Assembly (NCBI GenBank): GCA_963805925.1
Contig: CAWDWB010000004.1
Span: 248,001-312,000 of the forward strand
From: CAMPKL01 sp963805925
GTDB taxonomy: Bacteria > Acidobacteriota > Terriglobia > Bryobacterales > UBA6623
Length of the DNA stretch: 64,000 nucleotides
Direction: 5' to 3'
Position numbers and translations under genes: made by a program
Notes under the pieces: generated by a model
The model's input: only the letters and a program-made list of their open reading frames with translations
Told to the model about the DNA's origin: nothing
Databases searched by the model: none
Part shown: positions 51,257 to 59,915 of the stretch, one piece after another
How positions within the stretch are numbered: position 1 is the first letter of the stretch
Layout of the letters: each line of letters starts with the position of its first letter

Positions 51257-52465
51257 ATGCTCACACGTCGTCGCTTCCTCCAAACCGCTGCCGCCGGCAG
51301 CATCCTCGCCGCCCAGGCCCAAGCCGCCCTGGCGGAAATGAAGATCACGCGCATCCGTTTCTACGACTCGCCTCTGGGCATGCGCGTGTTTAACCAAAGC
51401 TCTCAAATCGTCACCGTCGAAACCGACGCCGGCATCACCGGAATCGGCGAAGGCGGCTCCACCGAAATGATGAAGTCCCTCGCCGGCATGATCATTGGCG
51501 AACGTCCCAATCGCATCGAACAGCTCTGGCAGCTCATGTACCGCGGCGAATTCTATCCGCCAGGACGCGAGAAAATCCACGCCCTCGGCGCCCTCGACAT
51601 GGCGCTGTGGGACATCAAAGGCAAAGCGCTCGACGTCCCCGTATACGAACTACTAGGCGGCCTGACGCGGAACTTCATCAACTGCTATTCGACCGGCTTC
51701 CCGTCCAAGGGCAACACCCGCGATACCGCCCGCGCCTGCATGGACTTCGGCTTCAAAGCCTTCCGCACGAGCGTCGTCGGCCGCGACAACCAGAGCTTTG
51801 AGCCGCAGCGCGCTGTCCGCGAAACAGTCAAGCACTGCGAAGAGATCCGCGAAGGAGTCGGCGAAAACGGCGCCTGGGCCATCGACTATCACACTCGCCT
51901 CGACTTCCCCGACGCCGTACGCCTCAGCACCCTGCTCGAACCCCTGGAGCCGATCTTTTGTGAAGATCTCGTGCGCTCCGAAAATCCGAGTATTTACCGC
52001 GAACTCCGTCCCATGGTCAAAGTGCCCATCGCCGTGGGGGAGCACTACTCCGACCGCTGGGAAGTCAACGAACTCATCGAGCAGCACCTGATCGACTACT
52101 CGCGCATCACGCTGCCGAACGTCGGCGGCATCACCGAAATGAAAAAGCTGGCCACGTACTGCGAGCCCCACTACGTCGGCCTGATCCCGCACTTCACCGG
52201 CCCCATCGCCGAGGCCTCGCTGGTCCACGTGCTTGGCTCGGCGCCCCAATTCTGCATGATGGAGATGACCGGAGACGGCTCCCAAAAACTGCCGCACCTG
52301 CCCGAGTGTTACGACTTCCGCGCAGGCAAGATGTATCCCAGAAACAACCCCGGCCTCGGCGTGGTCTTCGACCCGACCAAGGCGACGCAACTGGCCGAAA
52401 TCACCGAGCACGTCACCATCGCACCCAAGCTCTACCGCGAAGACGGCTCGCTCACCAACTGGTAG
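51257..52465 (+). CDS. Enolase-superfamily protein (mandelate racemase/muconate-lactonizing type), Tat-exported
   Basis: 402 residues from ATG 51257, Tat motif TRRRFLQTAAAGSILAA. N-terminal capping domain (ETDAGITGIGEGGS), then the barrel with metal ligands in WAIDYHTRLDF (Asp), PIFCEDLVRSEN (Glu) and IAVGEHYSD (Glu), and a His in GLIPHFTGPI that can act as base. The lysine strand reads FKAFRTS instead of KxK, so the mandelate-racemase acid/base pair may be altered. The substrate is an unknown carboxylate, probably a sugar acid. A TACTAT hexamer 12 bp upstream might be a -10. A GC hairpin follows the stop. Confidence 0.88.
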   Translation: MLTRRRFLQTAAAGSILAAQAQAALAEMKITRIRFYDSPLGMRVFNQSSQIVTVETDAGITGIGEGGSTEMMKSLAGMIIGERPNRIEQLWQLMYRGEFYPPGREKIHALGALDMALWDIKGKALDVPVYELLGGLTRNFINCYSTGFPSKGNTRDTARACMDFGFKAFRTSVVGRDNQSFEPQRAVRETVKHCEEIREGVGENGAWAIDYHTRLDFPDAVRLSTLLEPLEPIFCEDLVRSENPSIYRELRPMVKVPIAVGEHYSDRWEVNELIEQHLIDYSRITLPNVGGITEMKKLATYCEPHYVGLIPHFTGPIAEASLVHVLGSAPQFCMMEMTGDGSQKLPHLPECYDFRAGKMYPRNNPGLGVVFDPTKATQLAEITEHVTIAPKLYREDGSLTNW

Positions 52466-52472
52466 CCGGCAA

Positions 52473-52496
52473 GGGACCGGCAAACTTGCCGGTCCC
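52473..52496. terminator. Hairpin after the enolase-family gene
   Basis: GGGACCGGCAA and TTGCCGGTCCC form a near-perfect 10- to 11-bp stem with a tiny loop, 8 bp after the stop. There is no T tract, but on both strands it lies between convergent genes. Confidence 0.55.
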
Positions 52497-52530
52497 CGAC
52501 TAGCCTGAATAGTAATCGCCCAGCCCTCGG

Positions 52531-52827
52531 CTAGGCGCGCTTTTCGTCCGCGCCTTCTACCGCTTTCGCTCGCCCCACACCAGCCGACAACGGCTTCACC
52601 TTACCGTGACTCGCCGTCAACCGCGAAGCGCCCGCCAACCGACCAACGACCGCAGTCACGGCGCGGCTGTCCCGCGCCCAAACTGCTTTATGCAGTTGCT
52701 CGCGCCCAGCGGCGTCAACGCCTTCCAAACAGGCGTCGAAGTACACATGCGTCGCTGCGGTCCAACAGCCCAGTTCGGCATACCGGCGCAGAAGCTCAAG
52801 ATTTACCGCCGTGGATATGTTCTTCAT
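52531..52827 (-). CDS. Small helical hypothetical protein
   Basis: 98 residues from ATG 52827, preceded by AGGA; the frame is open 30 codons further to 52917 with less natural sequence. The N-terminal ~75 residues look helical with repeated small-hydrophobic faces (VNLELLRRYAELGCWTAATH, VYFDACLEGVDAAGREQLHK). A basic tail follows. No signal peptide, no known family. It lies alone downstream of the M20 peptidase's stop side, on the same strand as that gene. Confidence 0.45.
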   Translation of the reverse strand: MKNISTAVNLELLRRYAELGCWTAATHVYFDACLEGVDAAGREQLHKAVWARDSRAVTAVVGRLAGASRLTASHGKVKPLSAGVGRAKAVEGADEKRA

Positions 52828-52930
52828 AACGTCCTGGATGCCGCCGCTCGCTGAGACGTTACAACCAAAACTAAACAGTCCAATTCTGTTTCCAGTCCGC
52901 TTGTAATCGCCGTTCACGGGACCTAGTCTC

Positions 52931-54442
52931 TCACTTCATCCCCATCACCGCCGCGAACGCGTCGATCCCGTACCAAAGGTTGGCCAAGCGTAGGTTTTCG
53001 TTCTCGGCGTGCTGGTTGTTGTCGTGGTTAGCAATCGGCAGCAACAGCACTGGCTTGCCCAACAGATCCGTAAACAAATACAGCGGCAGCGAGCCGCCCA
53101 TCGTCGGCACCAGCAACACGTCTTCCCCTGCCGCTGCCGTCACCGCCGCAGCGATTTTCTTGGCAATTGGTAGGCTCATCTCCGTCCGCGCCGCCGGGTA
53201 CCCTCCGCCGCGGGTCACCTTGGCGATCTTCGGATACTGCGCGCGGGTCTCCGCATCGGGGTCCTCATGCACCACATGAAAGCCTCTCTGGCGGATGTGC
53301 CGCTCCACTAGGTCCAGCATCTTCTCCGGGTCGTTGCCCTTCACCAGACGCACGTCGAGCGCCGCCGTCGCCGTTTCGGGAATGATGTTGGTCGCCAGCA
53401 CACCGGTGTGCCCGCTCGAGAGCCCGCGCACCGTCAACGCCGGCAACAGCAAGCGCTCCGGCAGCGTCTCGCCTTCACCCTCCGTCCAGGCCAGCCCTAG
53501 CTCCGCCTTCAACTCATCTTCGTAGTTCGGCAGCTTGGCCAGCGCCGCCCGCTCTTCAGCGCCAATCGGCGCGACGGAGTCATAAAACTCCTCGATCACG
53601 ACCTTGCCGGTCTCGTCCTTCATGCTGGCCAACAACTGCGCCAACTCCATCCCCGGAACCGGCGCCCAGTTCCCGTAGTGCCCGCTATGCAGGGGACGAT
53701 TCGCGCCGTAGACGGTCACGTCCAAGTGGGCGTCGCCCCGAGCGCCAAACAGCAGCTGAGGCTTGCGGCTTTGGTGCACCGGCCCGTCGCAGAACAGCCA
53801 AACGTCGATATCCGCGAACTTGTCGCGGTGGGTTTCGAGGTAAGCCTGCAAATGAGGCGAACCCGCTTCTTCTTCGCCGTCGAATAGGAACTTAATGTTG
53901 AACGTCGGCTTGACGCCTTTCTCGGCGAAAGCGTCCAGGGCAGCCAATAGCGCGATCAAGGGCGCTTTGTCGTCGCCTGCCGAGCGTGCATAGAGGCGCC
54001 ACTCGGGGTCGACCTTGGCGCCCGCTGCGGGGAAAGCAATCGCCTGCCCGCCCTCGTCATGCCGTGCCGTCCACAGCGTCGGCTCCCAAGGGCTCTGCAG
54101 CCACTGCGAGGGGTCCACAGGCTGCCCGTCGTAGTGGGCGTAAATGCCTAGAGTGCGCGTTGCTCCGGGAACGTTCAACTCGCCAAACACCAGCGGCGGC
54201 GCGTCATCCGACGTGAGCAGTTGCGCCTTGACGCCGCGCTTGGCGAACTCGGCCGCGACATAGTCTGCATTGCGCCGAATATTCACCGTGTCCCGCGCCA
54301 CGTTGGGGATACGCAGCAGTTCGGCAAACTGCTGAAGGATCTCGACCTCATGGGCCTGGCGGTAAGCCCGCGCCGTCTCGACCGGCGTCTGGGCCAAGCC
54401 GAACGCCGCTAATAGGAAAAGGAGGATCGTCGCTCGCCGCAT
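52931..54442 (-). CDS. Exported M20-family metallopeptidase (dipeptidase type)
   Basis: 503 residues, ATG 54442, signal peptide ATILLFLLAAFGLAQ. Dizinc site: YAHYDGQPVD (His), RSAGDDKAP (bridging Asp), DGEEEAGSP (catalytic Glu and ligand Glu), LFCDGPVH (Asp) and NHDNNQHAENEN (last His). The lid/dimerisation domain (about 230-390) is present. It would hydrolyse dipeptides or N-acyl amino acids in the periplasm. The gene stands alone; the cupin gene follows in the same direction 76 bp upstream. Confidence 0.92.
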   Translation of the reverse strand: MRRATILLFLLAAFGLAQTPVETARAYRQAHEVEILQQFAELLRIPNVARDTVNIRRNADYVAAEFAKRGVKAQLLTSDDAPPLVFGELNVPGATRTLGIYAHYDGQPVDPSQWLQSPWEPTLWTARHDEGGQAIAFPAAGAKVDPEWRLYARSAGDDKAPLIALLAALDAFAEKGVKPTFNIKFLFDGEEEAGSPHLQAYLETHRDKFADIDVWLFCDGPVHQSRKPQLLFGARGDAHLDVTVYGANRPLHSGHYGNWAPVPGMELAQLLASMKDETGKVVIEEFYDSVAPIGAEERAALAKLPNYEDELKAELGLAWTEGEGETLPERLLLPALTVRGLSSGHTGVLATNIIPETATAALDVRLVKGNDPEKMLDLVERHIRQRGFHVVHEDPDAETRAQYPKIAKVTRGGGYPAARTEMSLPIAKKIAAAVTAAAGEDVLLVPTMGGSLPLYLFTDLLGKPVLLLPIANHDNNQHAENENLRLANLWYGIDAFAAVMGMK

Positions 54443-54518
54443 GACGACAAGATAGCAGCGCGGACGGCGAAGACGTGCTCAGGCGGCTTCGGGGTTTGGA
54501 CGACGCCGTGAACGACGG

Positions 54519-55469
54519 CTACTCCTTGATGTCGTAGAGGTGGTTGGCGCTGGGGAAGGTGCTGCTGGTGAGCCGGCAGTTGAGGCCGTCTTTGCCCCAG
54601 AACTGGGGCATGTGGAAGGTCTTGGGGGGCGCGTAGACGATGTCGCCGGGTTTGCCGTAGACGGCGGTCGCGACGTCGCCTTCAAAGATCCAGCGCAATT
54701 CGCCGAGCATAACGATCCAGAACTCGGCGAAGTCGGAGTGCATGTGTCCGCGGTCGCCTGGGGCAGGCGTGCCGTCGCCGGCAACGGCTTGGCCGCAAAT
54801 GAAATTGCCGCGCACACGGTTTTTGCGCATCGCTTCGCGGCTCCAGTTCTTGCGCGCGGCGTTTTCTTTGGCCAGTTCGTAGATGTTGACGTGCGACGGC
54901 CAGGGTTTGCCGTCCGGGTCGGGGACGTCGAGCGGGTTCGGTCCTGAGCTGAGCCGCACTGGGATGTATTCGATGGAGGCGCCGGGGGCGACGGCGGGTT
55001 TCTCTTCAAAAACCGGCGTAGCGGAGTAGAGGGTCACTTCAAAACGAATCGCGGGTTGGTCGCCGATGACTTCGAGTGAGTGCACCATGCGCTCGGGGAC
55101 GAAGACGTACGAGCCCTTCGTCGCCTCAACCGTTTCGAAACTGCCGTCGGGTTGCTCGATCTCAAAGCGGATGCGGCCTTCGACCACCACCCACCAGGCG
55201 GGCGAGTCAGTGAACATACGCCGGGCGTACTTCGAGCCGGGCGCCTCTTGGATCATGTAGGCCAGAGAATTGCCGTCGTCGATGATCTTTTCGCGCCAGT
55301 TGGTCTGCCCGGCGTATTTGGCCTTGAGGTCGTCAAGGTGCGTGATGGGCTTCATCGGCGCGACGTAAGGCGTGCGCTCGACGGGCTTGGGGTAATAGAA
55401 GATGCGCTGCTCCTGGGCGGAGGCAGCGAGGGCGCAAAGCGCTAAGCAGAGCAGCAGGCGAGCAGACAT
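54519..55469 (-). CDS. Exported bicupin protein
   Basis: 316 residues, ATG 55469, signal peptide LLLCLALCALAASA. Two cupin modules: the first about 65-155 (RMFTDSPAWWVVVEGRIRFE ... GSYVFVPERMVHSLE), the second about 215-300 (HMHSDFAEFWIVMLGELRWI ... PGDIVYAPPKTFHMPQ). The second carries the full metal set (HxH, Glu, His). The first lacks the HxH. It may be a metal-dependent dioxygenase, isomerase or sugar-binding protein in the periplasm. Confidence 0.8.
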   Translation of the reverse strand: MSARLLLCLALCALAASAQEQRIFYYPKPVERTPYVAPMKPITHLDDLKAKYAGQTNWREKIIDDGNSLAYMIQEAPGSKYARRMFTDSPAWWVVVEGRIRFEIEQPDGSFETVEATKGSYVFVPERMVHSLEVIGDQPAIRFEVTLYSATPVFEEKPAVAPGASIEYIPVRLSSGPNPLDVPDPDGKPWPSHVNIYELAKENAARKNWSREAMRKNRVRGNFICGQAVAGDGTPAPGDRGHMHSDFAEFWIVMLGELRWIFEGDVATAVYGKPGDIVYAPPKTFHMPQFWGKDGLNCRLTSSTFPSANHLYDIKE

Positions 55470-55500
55470 GGCGTTCGACGTCTCCCTTGACAGGCCAATC

Positions 55501-56799
55501 CTACACCCCAGAGGCGGGTCTCGGACGCGAGAAGTAACGATGGGCCGTCCCGGCGACGGCGGCGAAGGCGACTAAGGCGGCCAGCCAGAGCAGCATGTCC
55601 GCCGACCACTGGATGTCGAATTGGGCGAGGATGGCGCCGCGATCCATCATCCAATGCCAGGCGGTGTGGGCCACGATGGCCGACAGGATGATGGTGCCGA
55701 TTCGCTCGGCGACGACGTAGCGGAAGAGCAGCGCGAGGGCGGGGACAAGAACGAGCAGGACCAACAGCTGGCCCAGTTCGACGCCGATGTTAAAAGCCAG
55801 CAAAGAGGTAAGCAGGTGTTCGCCGGCAAACTGCAGCGTCTGACGCAAAGCGAATGAGAAGCCGAAGCCGTGTACGAGGCCGAAGCCCAGGGCGAACATC
55901 CAGCGGCGGTTTTGGGGCGTGACGCCGACGATATTCTCAAGAGCCATCCAGACGATCGAGACGGCAATGAGCATCTCAATGAGCGGCGGGAACCACAGGG
56001 CGTCGGGCGCCAGACCGTAGGCGGAAGCGGCCAGCGTCAGCGAGTGAGCGACAGTAAACGCGGTGACCACGCCGATCAGCGGACGAATGCGTCGAAAGGG
56101 TATCACCAGGCAAAACAGGAAAAGCAAATGATCGGCGCCGTCGAGGATGTGAAAGAACCCGGACTGGACGAAACGCCAGGCGGCTTGATGCCAGCGCGGA
56201 TCCAACGGGACGACGCCTGGATTTCCCTCAAACTCGTAGGCCCGAACCGCGCCGCCGGGCGGCAGAAAGCGCAGCGTGGTGACGACTCGCGCGGCCAGCC
56301 GCTCCATGCCGGGGCGTATGGAGAAGGCCGACTGATCTGAGGCAATAGGGTACTCGAGCAGTACGTCGAACCAAACTTGGTTCCAGACGACGTTGGCGGA
56401 GTTGGCCAACAAGGGCTCCCGGATGTGAGCGATGGCTTCGTCGGCGGAGGCGAAGGAGCGATCGGACTGGATGGAAATTTGCGTTGCGGCGATGCTCGGG
56501 AGGGGCAGGCGGCGCCCGTCTTCGTAGATTTCGACGTCGTGCGCGATCCACAGGGTGGCCAGGTCGCTGAGCTGAGGCGCTAGCTGCTCGACGTCCAAAT
56601 AGCCTGGCCCGAACTCGGGGAACTCGACGTCGCGGACCGACTGCAGAGGCATACGGACGAGCAATTGCAGCCGGTCTCCCTCGGGTTTGACCAGCATATG
56701 GACGGCGACGTCCAGGGGGATATCGTGTGCCTGGAGAGTTGCGGCGCTAGAGAAGCTGAGCAATGCCGCAAACAGAATTGAGCAAAAACGATAAAACAC
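55501..56799 (-). CDS. HupE/UreJ-type membrane protein with large periplasmic N-domain
   Basis: 432 residues from GTG 56799, which yields a signal peptide (FYRFCSILFAALLSFSSAATLQA). ATG 56862 would overlap the divergent gene. The N-terminal ~190 residues are a periplasmic beta domain (DIPLDVAVHMLVKPEGDRLQ ...). Then come six or seven membrane helices of the HupE/UreJ_2 family: FFHILDGADHLLFLFCLV (His/Asp motif), FTVAHSLTLA, FGLVHGFGFSF, HTAWHWM. The His-rich motifs may pass nickel or cobalt. No hydrogenase or urease genes are near, so the metal is unknown. Confidence 0.82.
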   Translation of the reverse strand: MFYRFCSILFAALLSFSSAATLQAHDIPLDVAVHMLVKPEGDRLQLLVRMPLQSVRDVEFPEFGPGYLDVEQLAPQLSDLATLWIAHDVEIYEDGRRLPLPSIAATQISIQSDRSFASADEAIAHIREPLLANSANVVWNQVWFDVLLEYPIASDQSAFSIRPGMERLAARVVTTLRFLPPGGAVRAYEFEGNPGVVPLDPRWHQAAWRFVQSGFFHILDGADHLLFLFCLVIPFRRIRPLIGVVTAFTVAHSLTLAASAYGLAPDALWFPPLIEMLIAVSIVWMALENIVGVTPQNRRWMFALGFGLVHGFGFSFALRQTLQFAGEHLLTSLLAFNIGVELGQLLVLLVLVPALALLFRYVVAERIGTIILSAIVAHTAWHWMMDRGAILAQFDIQWSADMLLWLAALVAFAAVAGTAHRYFSRPRPASGV

Positions 56800-56803
56800 A
56801 GTG

Positions 56804-56831
56804 TTGCTTACACGCCAGGACCGTGTATGAT
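56804..56831 (+). promoter_or_regulatory. Candidate promoter of the NHL-type lipoprotein gene
   Basis: TTGCTT (56804-56809), 16-bp spacer, TATGAT (56826-56831), 30 bp before ATG 56861. It sits in the 61-bp gap between divergent genes. Confidence 0.5.
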
Positions 56832-56860
56832 ACCGTACGCCCCGTGAAGCGAGGAAAGAC

Positions 56861-58108
56861 ATGACCCAGAAACTCAAGTTTGGCGCCGCGACGCTCCTAA
56901 TGACTGGCCTACTCGGCTGCGGATCGACCCCTGTTGTAGAACAGGCGTCGACGGACGCAGGCGGGCCGATGGCTCCCAAATTTGAGGTCGACCCGATGTG
57001 GCCCAAGCCGCTGCCGAATCATTGGGTGCTGGGAGCGGTGATCGGCGTGGACGTCGACGACAACGACAACGTCTGGATTATTCACCGCGGCGGTTCGTTG
57101 GAGCAGAAAGAGGTCTATGCGACGTGGGATCCACCTGCCTCGGAATGCTGCGCGCCGGCGCCGCCGGTGCTTGAGTTCAATGCCGCGGGCGATCTCATTG
57201 GACACTGGGGCGGCCCGGGCGAAGGATATGATTGGCCGTCGTCGAACCACGGCATCGACGTCGACTACAAGGGCAACGTCTGGATCGGCGGCAACGGGCG
57301 AGGCGCCCCGACGGGCACGACGCTGCAGCCTCACGACGAAAGCGCCATGGGTCAAGGAGCGGTCCACGACAGCATGGTTCTCAAGTTCACCCAGAGCGGG
57401 CAGTTGCTGATGCAGATCGGCAAGCCGTTCGCCGGCACAGGCAGCAACGATTTGGGCAACTTTAAGTTGCCGGCCAAGACGCTGGTCGACCCGAAGACGA
57501 ACGAGTTGTACGTCGCCGACGGTTATGGAAACCGCCGCGTCATCGTGCTGGACGCCGATACGGGCGAGTACAAACGCCACTGGGGCGCCTACGGCAATAA
57601 GCCGGACGACACGCAATTGCCGCCCTATAACCCGGCCGACCCGCTGTCGCAGCAGTTCCGCACGCCGGTCCATGCGGTTGCGCTCGCCGAAGACGGCCTG
57701 CTCTACGTTTGCGATCGAACGAACGATCGCATTCAGGTGTTCCACACGGATGGTACGTACGTCAACGAAGTGGTCATCGCTAAGAACACGCTGGGCGACG
57801 GATCGACTTTTGATGTGGCTTTGTCGAAGGACCCGGAGCAGAAGTACCTTTATGTCGCCGACGGGTCCAACATGAAGATTCACATCTTGGACCGGCTGAC
57901 GCTGACGGAGCTGACATCGTTCGGCGACGGCGGTCGGCAACCGGGACAGTTCTACGCGGTGCACAGCATCGCGGTGGATTCCCAGGGCAATCTTTACAGC
58001 ACGGAAACGTATCGCGGCCAGCGCGTTCAGAAATTCCGGTACAAGGGCCTGGCCCCGGTCACCAAGACGGACCAGGGCACCGTTTGGCCGACGGTGTCAA
58101 TGAACTAG
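56861..58108 (+). CDS. NHL/beta-propeller lipoprotein
   Basis: 415 residues, ATG 56861 with GAGGAAAG upstream, lipobox LLGCG (Cys ~20). The mature protein is a beta-propeller of NHL-like repeats: GVDVDDNDNVWIIHRGG, HGIDVDYKGNVWIGGNGRG, TLVDPKTNELYVADGYGN, AVALAEDGLLYVCDRTNDR, VALSKDPEQKYLYVADGSN, SIAVDSQGNLYSTETYRG. A Cys pair (SECCAP) sits in an inserted loop. Propellers of this type often bind or cleave peptides or lyase substrates; no catalytic site can be assigned. It is probably anchored at an envelope membrane. Confidence 0.85.
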   Translation: MTQKLKFGAATLLMTGLLGCGSTPVVEQASTDAGGPMAPKFEVDPMWPKPLPNHWVLGAVIGVDVDDNDNVWIIHRGGSLEQKEVYATWDPPASECCAPAPPVLEFNAAGDLIGHWGGPGEGYDWPSSNHGIDVDYKGNVWIGGNGRGAPTGTTLQPHDESAMGQGAVHDSMVLKFTQSGQLLMQIGKPFAGTGSNDLGNFKLPAKTLVDPKTNELYVADGYGNRRVIVLDADTGEYKRHWGAYGNKPDDTQLPPYNPADPLSQQFRTPVHAVALAEDGLLYVCDRTNDRIQVFHTDGTYVNEVVIAKNTLGDGSTFDVALSKDPEQKYLYVADGSNMKIHILDRLTLTELTSFGDGGRQPGQFYAVHSIAVDSQGNLYSTETYRGQRVQKFRYKGLAPVTKTDQGTVWPTVSMN

Positions 58109-58132
58109 ACTAAGAGCCGTATAGGCTCAGCG

Positions 58133-58894
58133 TTGAGAAGCTTCTCGGCATCCTGCTGCATCGCAGCGGCGTTGTGTCTCTGCGGATCGGCGTTTGCTGA
58201 GCCTCCTACGGAATTTGAGGCGCCTCGCAGCCGGGACTTCGCCAAAGATTTAGTCAAGAATCTCGGCGGTCTCTTCTCCAAAGACAACATCGCGCCCTTG
58301 GCGATCGGCGCCGTTGCAACCGGCATCTCCGTTATCCCGGAGCAGAATGTCGAGACGTACTTTCTGACGAATCCCGAAAAAGCGGACGGGCTCACGGAGC
58401 CGGGGGAGTTTATCGGCGACGGCGTCTACGTGGCCCCGGCGATCGCGGGACTGTTCGCGGCGGGACTGTTTCGCGACAACGACCCGCGCTTCAAGGCGAC
58501 GACCTACTCGTTGATGCAAGGTTTCTTGGTTAATGGGGTGGTGACCGAGGGGCTGAAGCATGGCTTCTCGCGCACGCGGCCGGACGGATCGAACGACGTC
58601 TCCTTCCCCTCGGGCCATACGTCGACGTCGTTCATGTGGGCGACGGTACTCTCCCGGAATTACGGGCTGAAGGTCGGCATCCCGGCTTATGCGGTGGCGA
58701 GCTACGTCGGGGCGACGCGGCTGGAGGAGAACGCCCATCACTTGTCCGATGTGGTCGCCGGCGCAGCGGTCGGGTACATCGTCGGACGAACGGTGACTCG
58801 CCATAGAAAGGGCGGCCGGCTGTCGCGGCTGAATTGGATGGTCGGTCCGGCGCGGCGGGGATTTGTCGCTTCGCTGTCGTTTCCGGGGCCCTAG
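58133..58894 (+). CDS. PAP2-family membrane or periplasmic phosphatase
   Basis: 253 residues from TTG 58133; no ATG fits. Signal peptide SASCCIAAALCLCGSAFA. The acid-phosphatase triad is complete: KHGFSRTRPDG, VSFPSGHTSTSF (catalytic His), ATRLEENAHHLSDVVAGA. Short hydrophobic segments flank the site. It could dephosphorylate lipid or undecaprenyl phosphates. It ends in CTAG shared with the carbonic anhydrase stop. Confidence 0.85.
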   Translation: MRSFSASCCIAAALCLCGSAFAEPPTEFEAPRSRDFAKDLVKNLGGLFSKDNIAPLAIGAVATGISVIPEQNVETYFLTNPEKADGLTEPGEFIGDGVYVAPAIAGLFAAGLFRDNDPRFKATTYSLMQGFLVNGVVTEGLKHGFSRTRPDGSNDVSFPSGHTSTSFMWATVLSRNYGLKVGIPAYAVASYVGATRLEENAHHLSDVVAGAAVGYIVGRTVTRHRKGGRLSRLNWMVGPARRGFVASLSFPGP

Positions 58895-59508
58895 ACGCCG
58901 TCGAAGAAGTCGACGACTCCCGTTTCAAGCGAATACTCCGCGCCGACAACCAGCAGGTCGCCTTGGGCGATCAACTGTTCGAGCAACTGCGAGCCTTGGC
59001 GCAGATGATTAGCGGACATGCGCACGTTGGCGCGTACGGCTTGATGAACGAGTTCGTCCGGGTTGTCCTTGAGGTCAGTCTGCATGAGCGCTTCGACCGA
59101 CGGGCGAACGCGGTTGACGATCGACATCAGGTTCGGCGAAAGGACGCCGCCGCCGCTTTGTAACTCCTCGATGGTCGCGCCGATGGCCCCGCATTGCGAG
59201 TGTCCGAGAACGACAACCAAGCGAACGTGGAAGCGTTCGGCGGCGAACTCGACGCTGCCCACAAGCGACGGAGCGACAATGTTGCCGGCGACGCGGATGA
59301 CGAACAAGTCGCCGAGGCCTTGGTCGAATACGATCTCCGCGGGGACCCGAGAATCCGCGCAGCCGAGAATGATGGCAAAAGGCTCCTGGGCCGCCGCGAT
59401 CTGACTGCGGCGCTCGCGATTGGTCAGGCCGCCGCTGCTATTTTCGTCCGCCGCGAAGCGGGCATTCCCGTCGCGGAGGCGCTGTAGCGCTTCTTGTGGT
59501 GGGATCAT
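58891..59508 (-). CDS. Beta-class carbonic anhydrase
   Basis: 205 residues, ATG 59508. Zinc ligands Cys and Asp/Arg dyad in ILGCADSRVP, His-Cys in LGHSQCGAIG; GDLFVIRVAGNIV is the usual strand. No signal peptide, so cytoplasmic. It interconverts CO2 and bicarbonate. It is divergent (41 bp) from the DUF1801-SulP pair, which may be relevant if SulP carries bicarbonate. Confidence 0.95.
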   Translation of the reverse strand: MIPPQEALQRLRDGNARFAADENSSGGLTNRERRSQIAAAQEPFAIILGCADSRVPAEIVFDQGLGDLFVIRVAGNIVAPSLVGSVEFAAERFHVRLVVVLGHSQCGAIGATIEELQSGGGVLSPNLMSIVNRVRPSVEALMQTDLKDNPDELVHQAVRANVRMSANHLRQGSQLLEQLIAQGDLLVVGAEYSLETGVVDFFDGV

Positions 59509-59549
59509 TCGTCGTTACCTTCCAATTTGTAATAGAGTAGCTGGGCGAG

Positions 59550-59915
59550 ATGAAACAAGCCAAAACAGTGGACGAGTATCTGGCGGGCGTGCCCGAAGCG
59601 TCGCGCATCACGTTGGGAGAGATGCGCCAGAGACTTCGAGCCGCCCTGCCGCCGGGGTCGCCGGAAGGGCTGAGCTACAGCATGCCGGCCTTCAAGCACG
59701 ATGGGAAGGCGTTGGTCGCCTATGCGGCGTTCAAGAACCATTGCAGCTTGTTCCCGATGAGTGCAGCGGTGATTGCGATGATGGCGGATGAGTTGAAAGC
59801 CTACACGACATCGAAGGGAACGATTCAGTTCCCTATCGGCAAACCACTGCCGGCGGCACTGATCAAGAAGGTCGTTAAGGCGCGCCTCGCGGAGCAAGCG
59901 GCAAAGAAGAGGTGA
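59550..59915 (+). CDS. DUF1801 (YdhG-like) protein
   Basis: 121 residues, ATG 59550. DUF1801 pattern: VDEYLAGVPEASRITLGEM, EGLSYSMPAFKHDGKALVAY, NHCSLFPMS, and GTIQFPIGKPLP. The family includes iron-chaperone-like and IbpA-type proteins of unclear function. Its TGA overlaps the SulP GTG (GTGA), so the pair is coupled. Confidence 0.88.
   Translation: MKQAKTVDEYLAGVPEASRITLGEMRQRLRAALPPGSPEGLSYSMPAFKHDGKALVAYAAFKNHCSLFPMSAAVIAMMADELKAYTTSKGTIQFPIGKPLPAALIKKVVKARLAEQAAKKR

Noticed and set aside
56909..57964. 351-codon minus-strand frame opposite the NHL lipoprotein
   Set aside because: Arg/Val-rich shadow without motifs; the plus strand has a lipobox, SD, promoter and repeat structure.
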